Part shown: one piece after another, positions 8,112-15,872 of the stretch | Layout of the letters: every line of letters starts with the position of its first letter | Position numbering within the stretch: the stretch's first letter is position 1 | Source: Microbispora sp. NBC_01189 | Lineage (GTDB): Bacteria > Actinomycetota > Actinomycetes > Streptosporangiales > Streptosporangiaceae | Length of the DNA stretch: 64,000 nt | Direction of reading: 5' to 3' | Assembly (NCBI RefSeq): GCF_036010665.1 | Contig: NZ_CP108581.1 | Span: 2,235,501-2,299,500 of the forward strand | Made by a program: the position numbers and the translations under genes | Notes under the pieces: generated by a model | What the model saw: only the letters and a program-made list of their open reading frames with translations | What the model was told of the DNA's origin: nothing | Databases searched by the model: none

Positions 8112-9007
8112 AGTCCGCCCCAGTAGTCGGTGATCCCGTAGAAGCCCATGCTGTACCCGATCTGCCTTTCCAGATAGACCACCTCGTCCGGGCAGACGTC
8201 GCGCAGCGGCTCCAGGAGCTCGCCGCACCCGTCCACCAGGACGCCGACGCGTCCGGCGATCTCCTCCCGGCCCGAGCAGAGCATCAGCGCGTTGAGATCG
8301 CCCCAGGCGAGGTCCCGCTCGTAGGTGGCCAGGTCGTTGAGCAGGCGGAGGACGCGCTGTACCTGTCCGCTCGCGGCCCTGAGCTCGTCGAAGTGGCCGA
8401 GCGCGGCCGGGTCTCCGCCCCGGATCCAGTGGGACACGTTGACGAAGGACGAGCCGAAGTTGTCCGCGTTCGCGAGGTACTCGTCCAGGGTCGGCAGCGG
8501 CGTCCCCTCACGGGCGGCCGTCTTCCAGTCCCACTCCCGCGCCATGGCCGACAGCGTCCGCCGCAGTTCCTCCCTCCAGACGGGCTCGAGGCCGGCGAAC
8601 GCGGGTGCCGCGGCGAGCTCCTCCCGGATCTCGGCGAGAAAACGGCCCAGGGGGAAGTCCGGCGGCGGCAGAGCGCCGTCCGCCACGTCCAGGCAGCCCC
8701 GGACGAGGGGGTCCACCTCCTCCCGCGACGTCGCCACGTAGTCGAGGAGCCAGTCGAGCGCGAAGATCCACAGCGCCGTGCGGCTCGCGACACGCAACCG
8801 GTCCGTGCTCGCCCACATCGCGCCGAACGCGTTCGCCTGCGCGACCGCGCTGAACAGCGTGGAGTCGAACGGCCGCGCGGGAAAGAGACCGGGGTAGGCC
8901 GCCTGGCACTCGCGCAGATCCCGCTGGAGCCCGGCGGACACGGCGGCGGCGGCACCGCACTCCCTGGCCGCCCGGAGCGCGTCTCCTGTCGGCTTCGTCT
9001 TGTGCAT
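8108..9007 (-). CDS. Class I terpene synthase-like protein
   Basis: A 299-residue all-helical protein of the class I terpene synthase fold, expected to ionise the diphosphate made by the neighbouring class II cyclase. The aspartate-rich motif is DWLLD (residues 85-89) instead of DDxxD. The second metal site is NDLATYERD (224-232), a variant of the NSE motif with Thr and Asp in the usual Ser and Glu places. It starts 9 bp after the P450 stop and overlaps the cyclase start by 4 bp, so the three form one transcript. A squalene/phytoene-type synthase is less likely because those carry two DxxxD motifs. Confidence 0.82.
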   Translation of the reverse strand: MHKTKPTGDALRAARECGAAAAVSAGLQRDLRECQAAYPGLFPARPFDSTLFSAVAQANAFGAMWASTDRLRVASRTALWIFALDWLLDYVATSREEVDPLVRGCLDVADGALPPPDFPLGRFLAEIREELAAAPAFAGLEPVWREELRRTLSAMAREWDWKTAAREGTPLPTLDEYLANADNFGSSFVNVSHWIRGGDPAALGHFDELRAASGQVQRVLRLLNDLATYERDLAWGDLNALMLCSGREEIAGRVGVLVDGCGELLEPLRDVCPDEVVYLERQIGYSMGFYGITDYWGGL

Positions 9008-9016
9008 GATGTCCCG

Positions 9017-10384
9017 TTAGTCGCTGGGGATGGGGCGCAGGGTGATCTCGACCCGCTGGCGTGGCCGCAGCGAGGCCCCCATCTGGGGCGTGGCCACCTC
9101 CGGGCTACAGGAGAGCAGTTCGTAACGGCTGAGGATGCCGGCGATGATCAGCTGGGCCTCCAGCATGAAGACGTGCATGCCGAGACACTGATGAGGACCC
9201 CCGCCGAACGGAAAGTACGCGTACCTGTGCCGGCTCGATGACCGGCGCCCGGAGAAGCGGCCGGGGTCGAACTCCTCCGGCCGCTCCCAGAACTCCTCCA
9301 TGCGGTGGGTGATCAACGGGCTTATGACGATCGTCTCGCCCTTCTTGAGCAGCACGCCGCCGAGGGGCTCCGACTTCACGACCATCCGGGGGAACAGCCA
9401 GCCCACCGGGAACAGCCGCAGCAGTTCCTGCACGACCTGCTTCGTGTAGGGCAGGTCCGCCAGATGGGCGGGCCCTACGGGCCCGTCCCCGACGACGAGG
9501 CCGATCTCCTGCCGCAGTCTCGCGGCCACCTCGGGATGCGCCTGCAGGAGGGGCCACAGCCAGGTGAGCGCGCCCGCTGTGGTCTCGGTGGCGGTGGCCA
9601 GCATGGCGACCAGGTTGTCGCGCACCCATCGGGCGCTCCGCCTGCCGCCCACCGCATCCGCGGCCCGGCACAGGACCGAGACGATGTCGTCGCCCTCTCC
9701 GGGACTGTCCATGTGCCTGTTCACGAGCGGAACCACGACGTCGTCGATCGTCCGCACGGCGTTCCTGAAGGCGCGGTCTCCCGGAACCGGGAAACGGTAG
9801 GGGACGAAAGGGAGCAGGTAGCGGAAGATGACGGACGTGCCGACGGCGTCGAACGCCGGGGCGAGCCGCGCGGCGTCCGCCATGTCGATCTTGTCGCCGA
9901 AGAAGACCCGCATCACGACCCTGTTGACGATCCTCGCCATCGTCGCGGGCACGTCGATCGGAAGGCCGGACTCGGCGGGCCGGGCGAGCTCGTCGATCCC
10001 CTCGGCGACCGCCTCCGCCATGCGGCCGGCGAGCCCTTCGACGTTCTTTGCGGTGAACACGGGCTGCAGAACCTTGCGGCTGCGCTCCCATGCCGGCCCG
10101 TCGGACATGACGCCGTCGCCGAACAGCCGGTGCAGTGGCTTCCAGAGGACGCCGTCACGCAGGTAGTTGGCGGAGTTGCCGCGCAGGACGTGCTGCAGGT
10201 GATCCGGGTGTGTGATCAGGTACGGCCGGAAGGGACCCAGATTCACCCTGACGACGTCGCCACCGGTCCGCCGGCCGATCTCGAGGACGGCGTGAACCGG
10301 ATCGCGAATGACGGCGGGAAGGACCTGCCGGAGGGGAAGGGTTCTCGCTTGTCGGATCGGTTTCGCGTCAACCTCGATCGGCAT
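9017..10384 (-). CDS. Cytochrome P450 of the diterpenoid operon
   Basis: A 455-residue soluble P450. The I-helix motif is ATETTAG, the K-helix ExxR is ELLR, and the heme-binding loop is FPFGGGPHQCLGMH with the axial Cys. The loop is typical of bacterial enzymes related to CYP102/CYP4-like families rather than the short CYP105 type. ATG 10384 is preferred over GTG 10411 because GGGGAG precedes it by 8 bases. It is first in the operon with the two cyclases and probably oxidises their diterpene. No ferredoxin or reductase gene is adjacent. Confidence 0.92.
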   Translation of the reverse strand: MPIEVDAKPIRQARTLPLRQVLPAVIRDPVHAVLEIGRRTGGDVVRVNLGPFRPYLITHPDHLQHVLRGNSANYLRDGVLWKPLHRLFGDGVMSDGPAWERSRKVLQPVFTAKNVEGLAGRMAEAVAEGIDELARPAESGLPIDVPATMARIVNRVVMRVFFGDKIDMADAARLAPAFDAVGTSVIFRYLLPFVPYRFPVPGDRAFRNAVRTIDDVVVPLVNRHMDSPGEGDDIVSVLCRAADAVGGRRSARWVRDNLVAMLATATETTAGALTWLWPLLQAHPEVAARLRQEIGLVVGDGPVGPAHLADLPYTKQVVQELLRLFPVGWLFPRMVVKSEPLGGVLLKKGETIVISPLITHRMEEFWERPEEFDPGRFSGRRSSSRHRYAYFPFGGGPHQCLGMHVFMLEAQLIIAGILSRYELLSCSPEVATPQMGASLRPRQRVEITLRPIPSD

Positions 10385-10554
10385 CCGGCCTGCTCCCCAC
10401 CTGACGATCACACCATTCGCGAAGTATCACATGACCCACACCGATTGATCAATGTTTGCAGGCAAGTGACACTCTTGTCCTGTGAGGCGCGAGATGCGGG
10501 GATAGTGCGGTTTGCCCGAATTGTGAGCCTTGACACGTTTTGCGGGAGCCGAAA
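10385..10554 (-). promoter_or_regulatory. Upstream region of the diterpenoid operon
   Basis: These 170 bp hold no gene I can support. They are AT-richer than the coding regions, and ATTGATCAAT at 10444-10453 is a perfect 10-bp palindrome about 60 bp before the P450 start, a plausible operator. A short open frame on this strand lacks codon bias and is not called. Confidence 0.35.
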
Positions 10555-10590
10555 GAGGGAAAGGCCAGACCTCATGGCCTGGCCCCTCCT
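10555..10590 (-). terminator. Hairpin terminator after the small membrane peptide gene
   Basis: GGCCAG (10563-10568) pairs with CTGGCC (10579-10584), and flanking GAGGG/CCTC bases extend the stem imperfectly. It lies 13-40 bp after the stop of the 30-residue peptide gene and before the P450 promoter, so it probably insulates the terpene operon. Confidence 0.5.
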
Positions 10591-10602
10591 CACGACGCGC
10601 CG

Positions 10603-10695
10603 TCAGGCGTGGCTGGTCACCAGCAGCGCGATCCCCACGAGGATGACGACGGGAATCAGCCACACCACGACCTCGCCGAGGAACTCCTTGTACAT
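10603..10695 (-). CDS. Small single-span membrane peptide (30 aa)
   Basis: A 31-codon open frame from ATG 10695 to TGA 10603. It encodes a charged N-terminus (MYKEF), about 20 hydrophobic residues (VVVWLIPVVILVGIALLV) and a polar end. GAGAGGA lies 10 bases before the ATG. Codons are G/C-ending, and a hairpin terminator follows directly, so it looks like a complete monocistronic gene. No family is recognised. It may be a membrane-associated regulator of a larger complex or a toxin-like peptide; both are guesses. Confidence 0.6.
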   Translation of the reverse strand: MYKEFLGEVVVWLIPVVILVGIALLVTSHA

Positions 10696-10993
10696 GGGGA
10701 CCGAATCCTCTCGGTGACGTGCAAAAGTGAACGGACCTGCAGCATATTCGGTCCCGCTGCCAGGCGAAACCCGCCTCGCCCCCGAACGGAGGCCTCCCCG
10801 GCGGCAGTGGTCCCCCTCCGGCGATGATCGCGCCTGCCCCGTGGCGGGTCACGATGCGTGGGTCCGGGAGCCTGACGATCAGAGTGAAACGTACATATGT
10901 CGCCGCAGGCCGCGGTGTTCTCCAGCCCGCGGCCCTGGGCCAACCGGGAGGCCGCTCTCTACCATCGCGCCGGACGGCACGAGGGGAGACGCG

Positions 10994-12124
10994 ATGTCGA
11001 AGACAAGTGCGGTGATGGCGGCCCTGCTCGTGGTGCTCGGGGTGCTCGTCACCCGGCCCGCGCAGGCGGCCCCGGTGCGGATCATGGCGCTGGGCGACTC
11101 GATCACCGGATCGCCCGGCTGCTGGCGGGCACTGCTGTGGAACAGGCTGCAGAGCAACGGCTTCACCAACATCGACATGGTGGGTACCCTGCCTCCGCAG
11201 GGCTGCTCGGTCCCCTACGACGGCGACAACGAGGGTCACGGCGGCGCGCTGGTCACCAACGTCGCCGACCAGAACCAGCTGCCCGGATGGCTCTCGGCGA
11301 CCCGTCCCGACATCGTGCTGATGCACTTTGGCACCAACGACGTGTGGAGCAACAAGCCCACCGCGACCATCCTCGCGGCGTACGGCACGCTCGTGGACCA
11401 GATGCGGGCGAGCAACCCGAACATGAGGGTGCTGGTCGCGAAGATCATTCCGATGAACCCGGGCACTTGCCCCGAGTGCGGGCAGCGGGTGGCCGACCTG
11501 AACAACGCCATCCCCGGCTGGGCCGCCGCCAAGACCACCGCCGCGTCCCCGATCCAGGTGGTCGACCAGTGGACCGGCTTCAGCACGAGCGCGGACACCT
11601 ACGACGGCGTCCACCCCAACGCGAGCGGCGACCAGAAGATGGCCGACCGGTGGTATCCGGCCCTGTCGGCACTGCTCGGCGGCGCCCAGCCGTCGCCGTC
11701 CGCATCGCCGTCCGCATCGCCGTCGCGGTCGCCTTCCCCGTCCCCGTCCGCGTCACCCTCCCGCTCGCCCTCGCCCTCGCCGTCCGCGTCGCCGTCGCGT
11801 ACGCCGTCGACGGGCCCCGGAGGGTGCTCCGCCACCTACGTGGTCACCAACCAGTGGGGCGGCGGCTTCCAGGGCGAGATCACGGTGAAGAACACCGGCA
11901 CGGCTCCCATCAGCGGCTGGACCGTGACCTGGACCTTCGCGAACGGCCAGCAGGTCTCCCAGGCGTGGAACGGCACGCTCACCCAGAGCGGGGCGAGCGT
12001 GACGGCGAAGAACGTGGGCTGGAACGGCTCCCTCACCACGGGCGCCACCACGACCCTTGGCTTCCTCGCCTCCTGGAACGGCGCCAACTCCGTCCCCTCC
12101 CCGAGCTGTACGGCCACCCCCTGA
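10994..12124 (+). CDS. Secreted SGNH esterase (CE3-like acetylxylan esterase) with CBM2
   Basis: A 376-residue secreted enzyme with a signal peptide ending at AQA-APV (about residue 29). An SGNH hydrolase domain follows: block I GDSIT, GHGG near 80, GTND near 115 and DGVHPNASG near 200 supply the Ser, oxyanion and Asp/His residues. The layout matches CE3 acetylxylan esterases. A Ser-Pro-Ala repeat linker of about 50 residues joins it to a family-2 cellulose-binding module that begins and ends with Cys (GGCSATY to PSCTATP). The ATG has GGGGAGA upstream; the longer frame to 10727 lacks coding character. It probably deacetylates xylan while bound to cellulose. Confidence 0.9.
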   Translation: MSKTSAVMAALLVVLGVLVTRPAQAAPVRIMALGDSITGSPGCWRALLWNRLQSNGFTNIDMVGTLPPQGCSVPYDGDNEGHGGALVTNVADQNQLPGWLSATRPDIVLMHFGTNDVWSNKPTATILAAYGTLVDQMRASNPNMRVLVAKIIPMNPGTCPECGQRVADLNNAIPGWAAAKTTAASPIQVVDQWTGFSTSADTYDGVHPNASGDQKMADRWYPALSALLGGAQPSPSASPSASPSRSPSPSPSASPSRSPSPSPSASPSRTPSTGPGGCSATYVVTNQWGGGFQGEITVKNTGTAPISGWTVTWTFANGQQVSQAWNGTLTQSGASVTAKNVGWNGSLTTGATTTLGFLASWNGANSVPSPSCTATP

Positions 12125-12170
12125 CCTCCACCGGGCCCGGCCGGTCACGGCGCGGCGGCCCGCCCGGCAG

Positions 12171-12225
12171 GCGCGCGTCCCCCGGCGTCCCCCGGTGCCC
12201 CGAGCGGGCCCCGGGGGACGCGCGC
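12171..12225 (+). terminator. Strong hairpin terminator between convergent genes
   Basis: GCGCGCGTCCCCCGG at 12171-12185 is perfectly complementary to 12211-12225, giving a 15-bp GC-only stem with a 25-base loop. It ends the esterase transcript and may serve the convergent SDR gene. The remaining bases to 12362 hold nothing recognisable. Confidence 0.75.
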
Positions 12226-12362
12226 GAACGGCGGTGGACATTACCGGCAGATGCATACGAACTGAATTCCGCGCGACCCGCCCTGTTCGCCGTACGGCGG
12301 GCGTGTTCCCTGGGGCGATGGCCCAGCCCGGCAGGGCTGGCGGCTCATGCCGACGGCCGCCG

Positions 12363-13286
12363 CTACCGGTAGCCGGTGACGTCGGCGGGACGGCCGGCGT
12401 CCTGCACCTCGACCAGGTAGCGCCAGGCATCCGGGCGGCTGCCGTCCACGTCGGTGAAGCCGTACACCTGGGCCAGCCCCCCACTGGACAGCGACTGCCC
12501 GTTCCAGCGGCTCGCCTCGGGGTCGGCGGCCAGGGCCGCGACCGCGCGTCCCACGAAGGCCGGGGTCTCGGAGATGGCGAAGTGGGGCTGGCCGGCCAGC
12601 GCGTCCCGCCAGGTCTCCTCCGTGACGCCGAAGTGCTCCAGCATGATCTCTGAGCGCAGCCAGCCAGGCGTGAGCGACACCGCCGTCCCGCCGTACGGCG
12701 CCAGCTCCTTGGCCTGCGCGAACGCCATCCGGAGCACCGAGGTCTTCGCGAGGTCGTAGAAGAACGAGACGCGGTAGTTGGCGGCGTTGTACTCCGCCGT
12801 GCCGTCGGTCACCTCCACGACCAGCCCGCCCGGCTTACGGATCAGCAGGGGCAGGGCGTAGTGGCTGGTGACGATGTGCGTGTCGACGGCGAGCCGCAGG
12901 ATGCGCAGGCCGTCGTCGAGGGAGTGCTCCCAGAGCCGGTCGCTCCAGCTGAACAGCAGCTCCCCGCCCCAGATGTCGTTGACCAGCACGTCGAGCCCGC
13001 CCTGCTCGGCGTCGATCCGCTTCACCAGGGCCTGCACCTGGTCGTGGTCGAGGTGGTCGACCGGCACGGCGATCCCCCGCCCTCCGGCGGCGGTGACCAG
13101 CTCGGCCGTCTCCTCGATCGTCTCCGGGCGGTTCATCTCCGAACGCCGTTCACGGGTGGTGCGGCCGGTCACGTACACCGTCGCGCCCGCCGCGCCCAGC
13201 TCCACCGCGATGCCGCGGCCCGCACCGCGGGTCGCCCCGGCGACCAGTGCGACCTTCCCCTCCAGGCTGACCGTCATGGGCGTCAT
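12363..13286 (-). CDS. SDR family NAD(P)-dependent oxidoreductase
   Basis: A 307-residue Rossmann-fold dehydrogenase. The cofactor loop is GATRGAGRG near residue 18, and the catalytic Tyr-x3-Lys is YDLAK near 178. A long C-terminal extension after the core (about 60 residues) is seen in relatives annotated only as SDR oxidoreductases. ATG 13286 is chosen; ATG 13277 is equally possible, and neither has a strong ribosome-binding site. It is monocistronic, divergent from the EF-hand gene. The substrate is unknown. Confidence 0.88.
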   Translation of the reverse strand: MTPMTVSLEGKVALVAGATRGAGRGIAVELGAAGATVYVTGRTTRERRSEMNRPETIEETAELVTAAGGRGIAVPVDHLDHDQVQALVKRIDAEQGGLDVLVNDIWGGELLFSWSDRLWEHSLDDGLRILRLAVDTHIVTSHYALPLLIRKPGGLVVEVTDGTAEYNAANYRVSFFYDLAKTSVLRMAFAQAKELAPYGGTAVSLTPGWLRSEIMLEHFGVTEETWRDALAGQPHFAISETPAFVGRAVAALAADPEASRWNGQSLSSGGLAQVYGFTDVDGSRPDAWRYLVEVQDAGRPADVTGYR

Positions 13287-13383
13287 GCTGCCAGACGCCA
13301 CCGACAAAAAGTGTTGGCCGCGATCTCTGGGGGCAGTGCGTGGTTTCGGCTATGGTGCTGATCGCGATCCCTAGGAGGACGGC

Positions 13384-13587
13384 ATGAGCGAATACGCGGC
13401 GACTTTCACCCTGATCGACACCGACCAGGACGGGCGGATCTCGGCCGAGGAACTCGTCCGCCTGATGGAGGTGCTCGGCCAGCCGCTCACGCCGGAGGGC
13501 GCCCAGGGCGCGATCAACAAGGTCGACGCGGACGGCGACGGCCTGATCGACCTCGACGAGTTCGCCGCCTGGCTCGGCGGACGCTGA
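13384..13587 (+). CDS. Small EF-hand calcium-binding protein
   Basis: A 67-residue acidic protein with two canonical EF-hand loops: DTDQDGRISAEE (about 16-27) and DADGDGLIDLDE (about 48-59). Both carry Asp at positions 1, 3 and 5, Gly at 6 and Glu at 12, as needed for calcium. AGGAGG precedes the ATG. It resembles the calmodulin-like and CabB/CabC proteins of streptomycetes, which buffer cytosolic calcium. No partner gene is adjacent. Confidence 0.92.
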   Translation: MSEYAATFTLIDTDQDGRISAEELVRLMEVLGQPLTPEGAQGAINKVDADGDGLIDLDEFAAWLGGR

Positions 13588-13883
13588 CGTCAGGCCCCCG
13601 GTTCGGGAGCGAAGACGTCGGCCGCCGTGATCGCCATCACGCCGGCGTCGGCGTTCGTCACCTCGGTCCGCGCGCACAGCGCGTAGCGCAGGTGATGTGG
13701 ATCCGGGACGAGCCGGGCAACAGCTTTTTCACGAGCCGCCGCCCGGAGACCGATCTCGCCCACTTCGCCTCGCCGCGCCGCCAGTTCCTCGACTCTGTTC
13801 ACGAAGCCCACGCGGTGAACCTGCGTCAGGCGTAGGCATGTGGGTTCCGCTCCGCGGGTGACGGCAGCGGCGATAATCGAGTC
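13588..13883. other. Intergenic stretch with possible gene remnants
   Basis: No intact gene is convincing here. Two stretches have strong G/C third-position bias but are too short to be whole genes: the minus strand at about 13590-13690 (tail reading to FAPEPGA then stop at 13590) and the plus strand at about 13695-13835 (from ATG 13695 to a TAG). They read in opposite directions and resemble no family I recognise. I treat them as possible decayed fragments; one could be a very small gene. Confidence 0.35.
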
Positions 13884-14537
13884 ATGATGGCGGCCGAGTC
13901 GGCGCAGACGCTCGAACGGGGCTTACGGCTGTTGCGGCTGCTCGCCGACGCCAACCGGGGGCGGACGCCCACCGAGCTGGCCCAGGAGCTGGGCCTCAGC
14001 CGTCCGGTCGTCTACCGGCTGCTGACGACGCTACAGGCGGAGGGGTTCGCCCGGCGGGACGCGAACGGCCGCGTACACCTGGGTTTCGGCGTGCTCGTCC
14101 TGGCCCAGGCCGTGCATCCGCTGCTGCGGGCGGCGGCCCTGCCGGAACTGCGCGCGCTCGCCGAGCACGCGGGGGCGACCGCCCACCTGACCGTGGCCGA
14201 AGGCGACGAAGGGCTCGCGGTCGCGGTCGTCGAGCCTTCGTGGACCGATCTCCACGTCGCCTACCGCGAGGGATCGCGCCATCCCCTGACGCGCGGCGCG
14301 GGCGGGCAGGCGCTGCTCGCGCTGCGGGAGGGCCTCGCGGAGCCGCCGCTTTACACGAGCAGGGGGCAGCTGCAGGAGGGGGCGCAGGGCATCGCCGCCC
14401 CGATCCGGGACCTTCCCTGGCTGGAGGCGTCGGTCGGCGTGATCAGCTTCGCCGACCTGGACGCCGAGAAGGTAGGCCCGCTCGTCCTCGACGCGGCGGC
14501 CCGGCTCACGACCGCCCTGTCCGAGCCCCCGCGCTGA
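13884..14537 (+). CDS. IclR family transcriptional regulator
   Basis: A 217-residue regulator. An N-terminal winged helix (LAQELGLSRPVVYRLLTTLQ, about 32-51) is followed by an IclR effector domain, here somewhat shortened. It lies immediately upstream of, and in the same direction as, the homogentisate dioxygenase and fumarylacetoacetase genes, so it is the likely local regulator of that pathway. Two adjacent ATG codons compete for the start (13884 and 13887). Confidence 0.9.
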   Translation: MMAAESAQTLERGLRLLRLLADANRGRTPTELAQELGLSRPVVYRLLTTLQAEGFARRDANGRVHLGFGVLVLAQAVHPLLRAAALPELRALAEHAGATAHLTVAEGDEGLAVAVVEPSWTDLHVAYREGSRHPLTRGAGGQALLALREGLAEPPLYTSRGQLQEGAQGIAAPIRDLPWLEASVGVISFADLDAEKVGPLVLDAAARLTTALSEPPR

Positions 14538-14661
14538 CGGTCACCCTCGCAAACAGCCGCGGCTCGGCGAAGCCCGTGTTGTCTCCGCAGCACGGGGCGC
14601 CCGGGCTCATGCCCGCAAGCTTGACATCGGGCCAGGCATGGCGAATCGTCGTACATATATA

Positions 14662-14686
14662 GGACATGCGCGTCCGATAAACGGAC
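14662..14686. promoter_or_regulatory. Overlapping inverted repeats before homogentisate dioxygenase (candidate IclR site)
   Basis: The sequence reads GGAC-N6-GTCCG-N5-CGGAC between 14662 and 14686, so GTCCG (14672-14676) can pair with either neighbour. A TTGACA hexamer stands at 14621-14626, but no good -10 lies at the usual distance; the AT-rich stretch near 14652-14661 is too far. The inverted repeat is 14 bp before the dioxygenase start and fits a repressor site. Confidence 0.45.
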
Positions 14687-14699
14687 AGCTGGAGGGGTC

Positions 14700-15872
14700 A
14701 TGCCGTACTACCGGGTGGTCGGGGAGGTCCCGCGCAAGCGCCACGTGCAGTTCCGCTCGCCCGGCGGCGGGCTGTACCAGGAGGAGCTCATGGGAGAGGA
14801 GGGCTTCTCCTCCGACTCCTCGCTGCTCTACCACCGCCACGCGCCGACGGCGATCGTCAAGGCCGAGGCCGTCGACGCGGGAACGCCCGCCCTCACGCCG
14901 AACCTGCCGCTCTCCCCCCGCCACTTCCGCACCCAGGACCTGAAGCCCGGGGGCGACCTGGTCTCCGGGCGCCTGCCACTCGCCGGCAACTCCGACGTCC
15001 GCATCTCGTACGCCGCCTGCGACGCTCCCAGCGAGCTCTACCGCGACTCGATGGGCGACGAGTGCGTGTACGTCGCGAGCGGCCGGGCCAGGTTCGAGTC
15101 GGCGTACGGCGCGCTGGACGTGGCCGAGGGCGACTACGTGGTCGTCCCGACCGGGACCATCCACCGCTGGGTGCCCGAGGGACCCGTGACCGCGCTGGTG
15201 ATCGAGGCGGCCGGGCACATCAGGCCGCCGAAGCGCTACCTGTCCCAGTACGGCCAGTTCCTGGAGCACGCGCCGTACTGCGAGCGGGACCTTCGGGCAC
15301 CGGCCGAGCCGCTGCTCGTGGACGGCGAGGAGGTGCCGGTCCTGGTCAGGACGCGGGGCGGGCTGACCCGGCTGACCTACGCCCACCATCCCTTCGACGT
15401 GGTCGGCTGGGACGGCTGCCTCTATCCGTACGCGTTCGACATCCGGGACTTCGAGCCGATCGTGAAGCGGACCCACGCGCCGCCGCCGGTCCACCAGACG
15501 TTCGAGGGGCCCGGCTTCGTCGTCTGCTCGTTCTGCCCCCGGCCGCTGGACTTCCACCCCGAGGCGGTGCCGATCCCGTACAACCACCACAACGTGGACT
15601 CCGACGAGTTCATGTTCTACGTGGGCGGGGACTACACGGCCAGGAAGGGCTCGGGCATCGACGTCGGCTCGATCTCGCTGCATCCCGCGGGCTTCACGCA
15701 CGGCCCGCAGCCGGGCGCGGTGGAGGCCGCCGTCGAGGCCGTACGCCAGGGGCACACGGAGACGACCGAGATGGCCGTGATGATCGACACGTTCCGCCCG
15801 CTCGACCTCGGGCAGGCCGCCCTCGCGTGCGAGGACACCGGCTACGCGTGGACGTGGGCGGCGCGGCGATGA
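14700..15872 (+). CDS. hmgA: Homogentisate 1,2-dioxygenase
   Basis: A 390-residue cupin enzyme that opens the ring of homogentisate to maleylacetoacetate in tyrosine and phenylalanine breakdown. Family marks include the N-terminal substrate-cap region RSPGGGLYQEEL, the His/Glu-rich iron site around PYNHHNVDSDEFMFY (near residue 300) and HPAGFTHGPQPG (near 326). GGAGG precedes the ATG, and the stop overlaps the next start (ATGA). The upstream enzyme 4-hydroxyphenylpyruvate dioxygenase is not in the window. Confidence 0.95.
   Translation: MPYYRVVGEVPRKRHVQFRSPGGGLYQEELMGEEGFSSDSSLLYHRHAPTAIVKAEAVDAGTPALTPNLPLSPRHFRTQDLKPGGDLVSGRLPLAGNSDVRISYAACDAPSELYRDSMGDECVYVASGRARFESAYGALDVAEGDYVVVPTGTIHRWVPEGPVTALVIEAAGHIRPPKRYLSQYGQFLEHAPYCERDLRAPAEPLLVDGEEVPVLVRTRGGLTRLTYAHHPFDVVGWDGCLYPYAFDIRDFEPIVKRTHAPPPVHQTFEGPGFVVCSFCPRPLDFHPEAVPIPYNHHNVDSDEFMFYVGGDYTARKGSGIDVGSISLHPAGFTHGPQPGAVEAAVEAVRQGHTETTEMAVMIDTFRPLDLGQAALACEDTGYAWTWAARR

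Noticed and set aside
10408-10593. 61-codon minus-strand frame upstream of the P450
   Set aside because: No codon bias; it covers the probable promoter and overlaps the terminator hairpin.
11599-11835. Asp/Gly-repeat frame opposite the esterase linker
   Set aside because: It is only the antisense reading of the Ser-Pro linker repeats.
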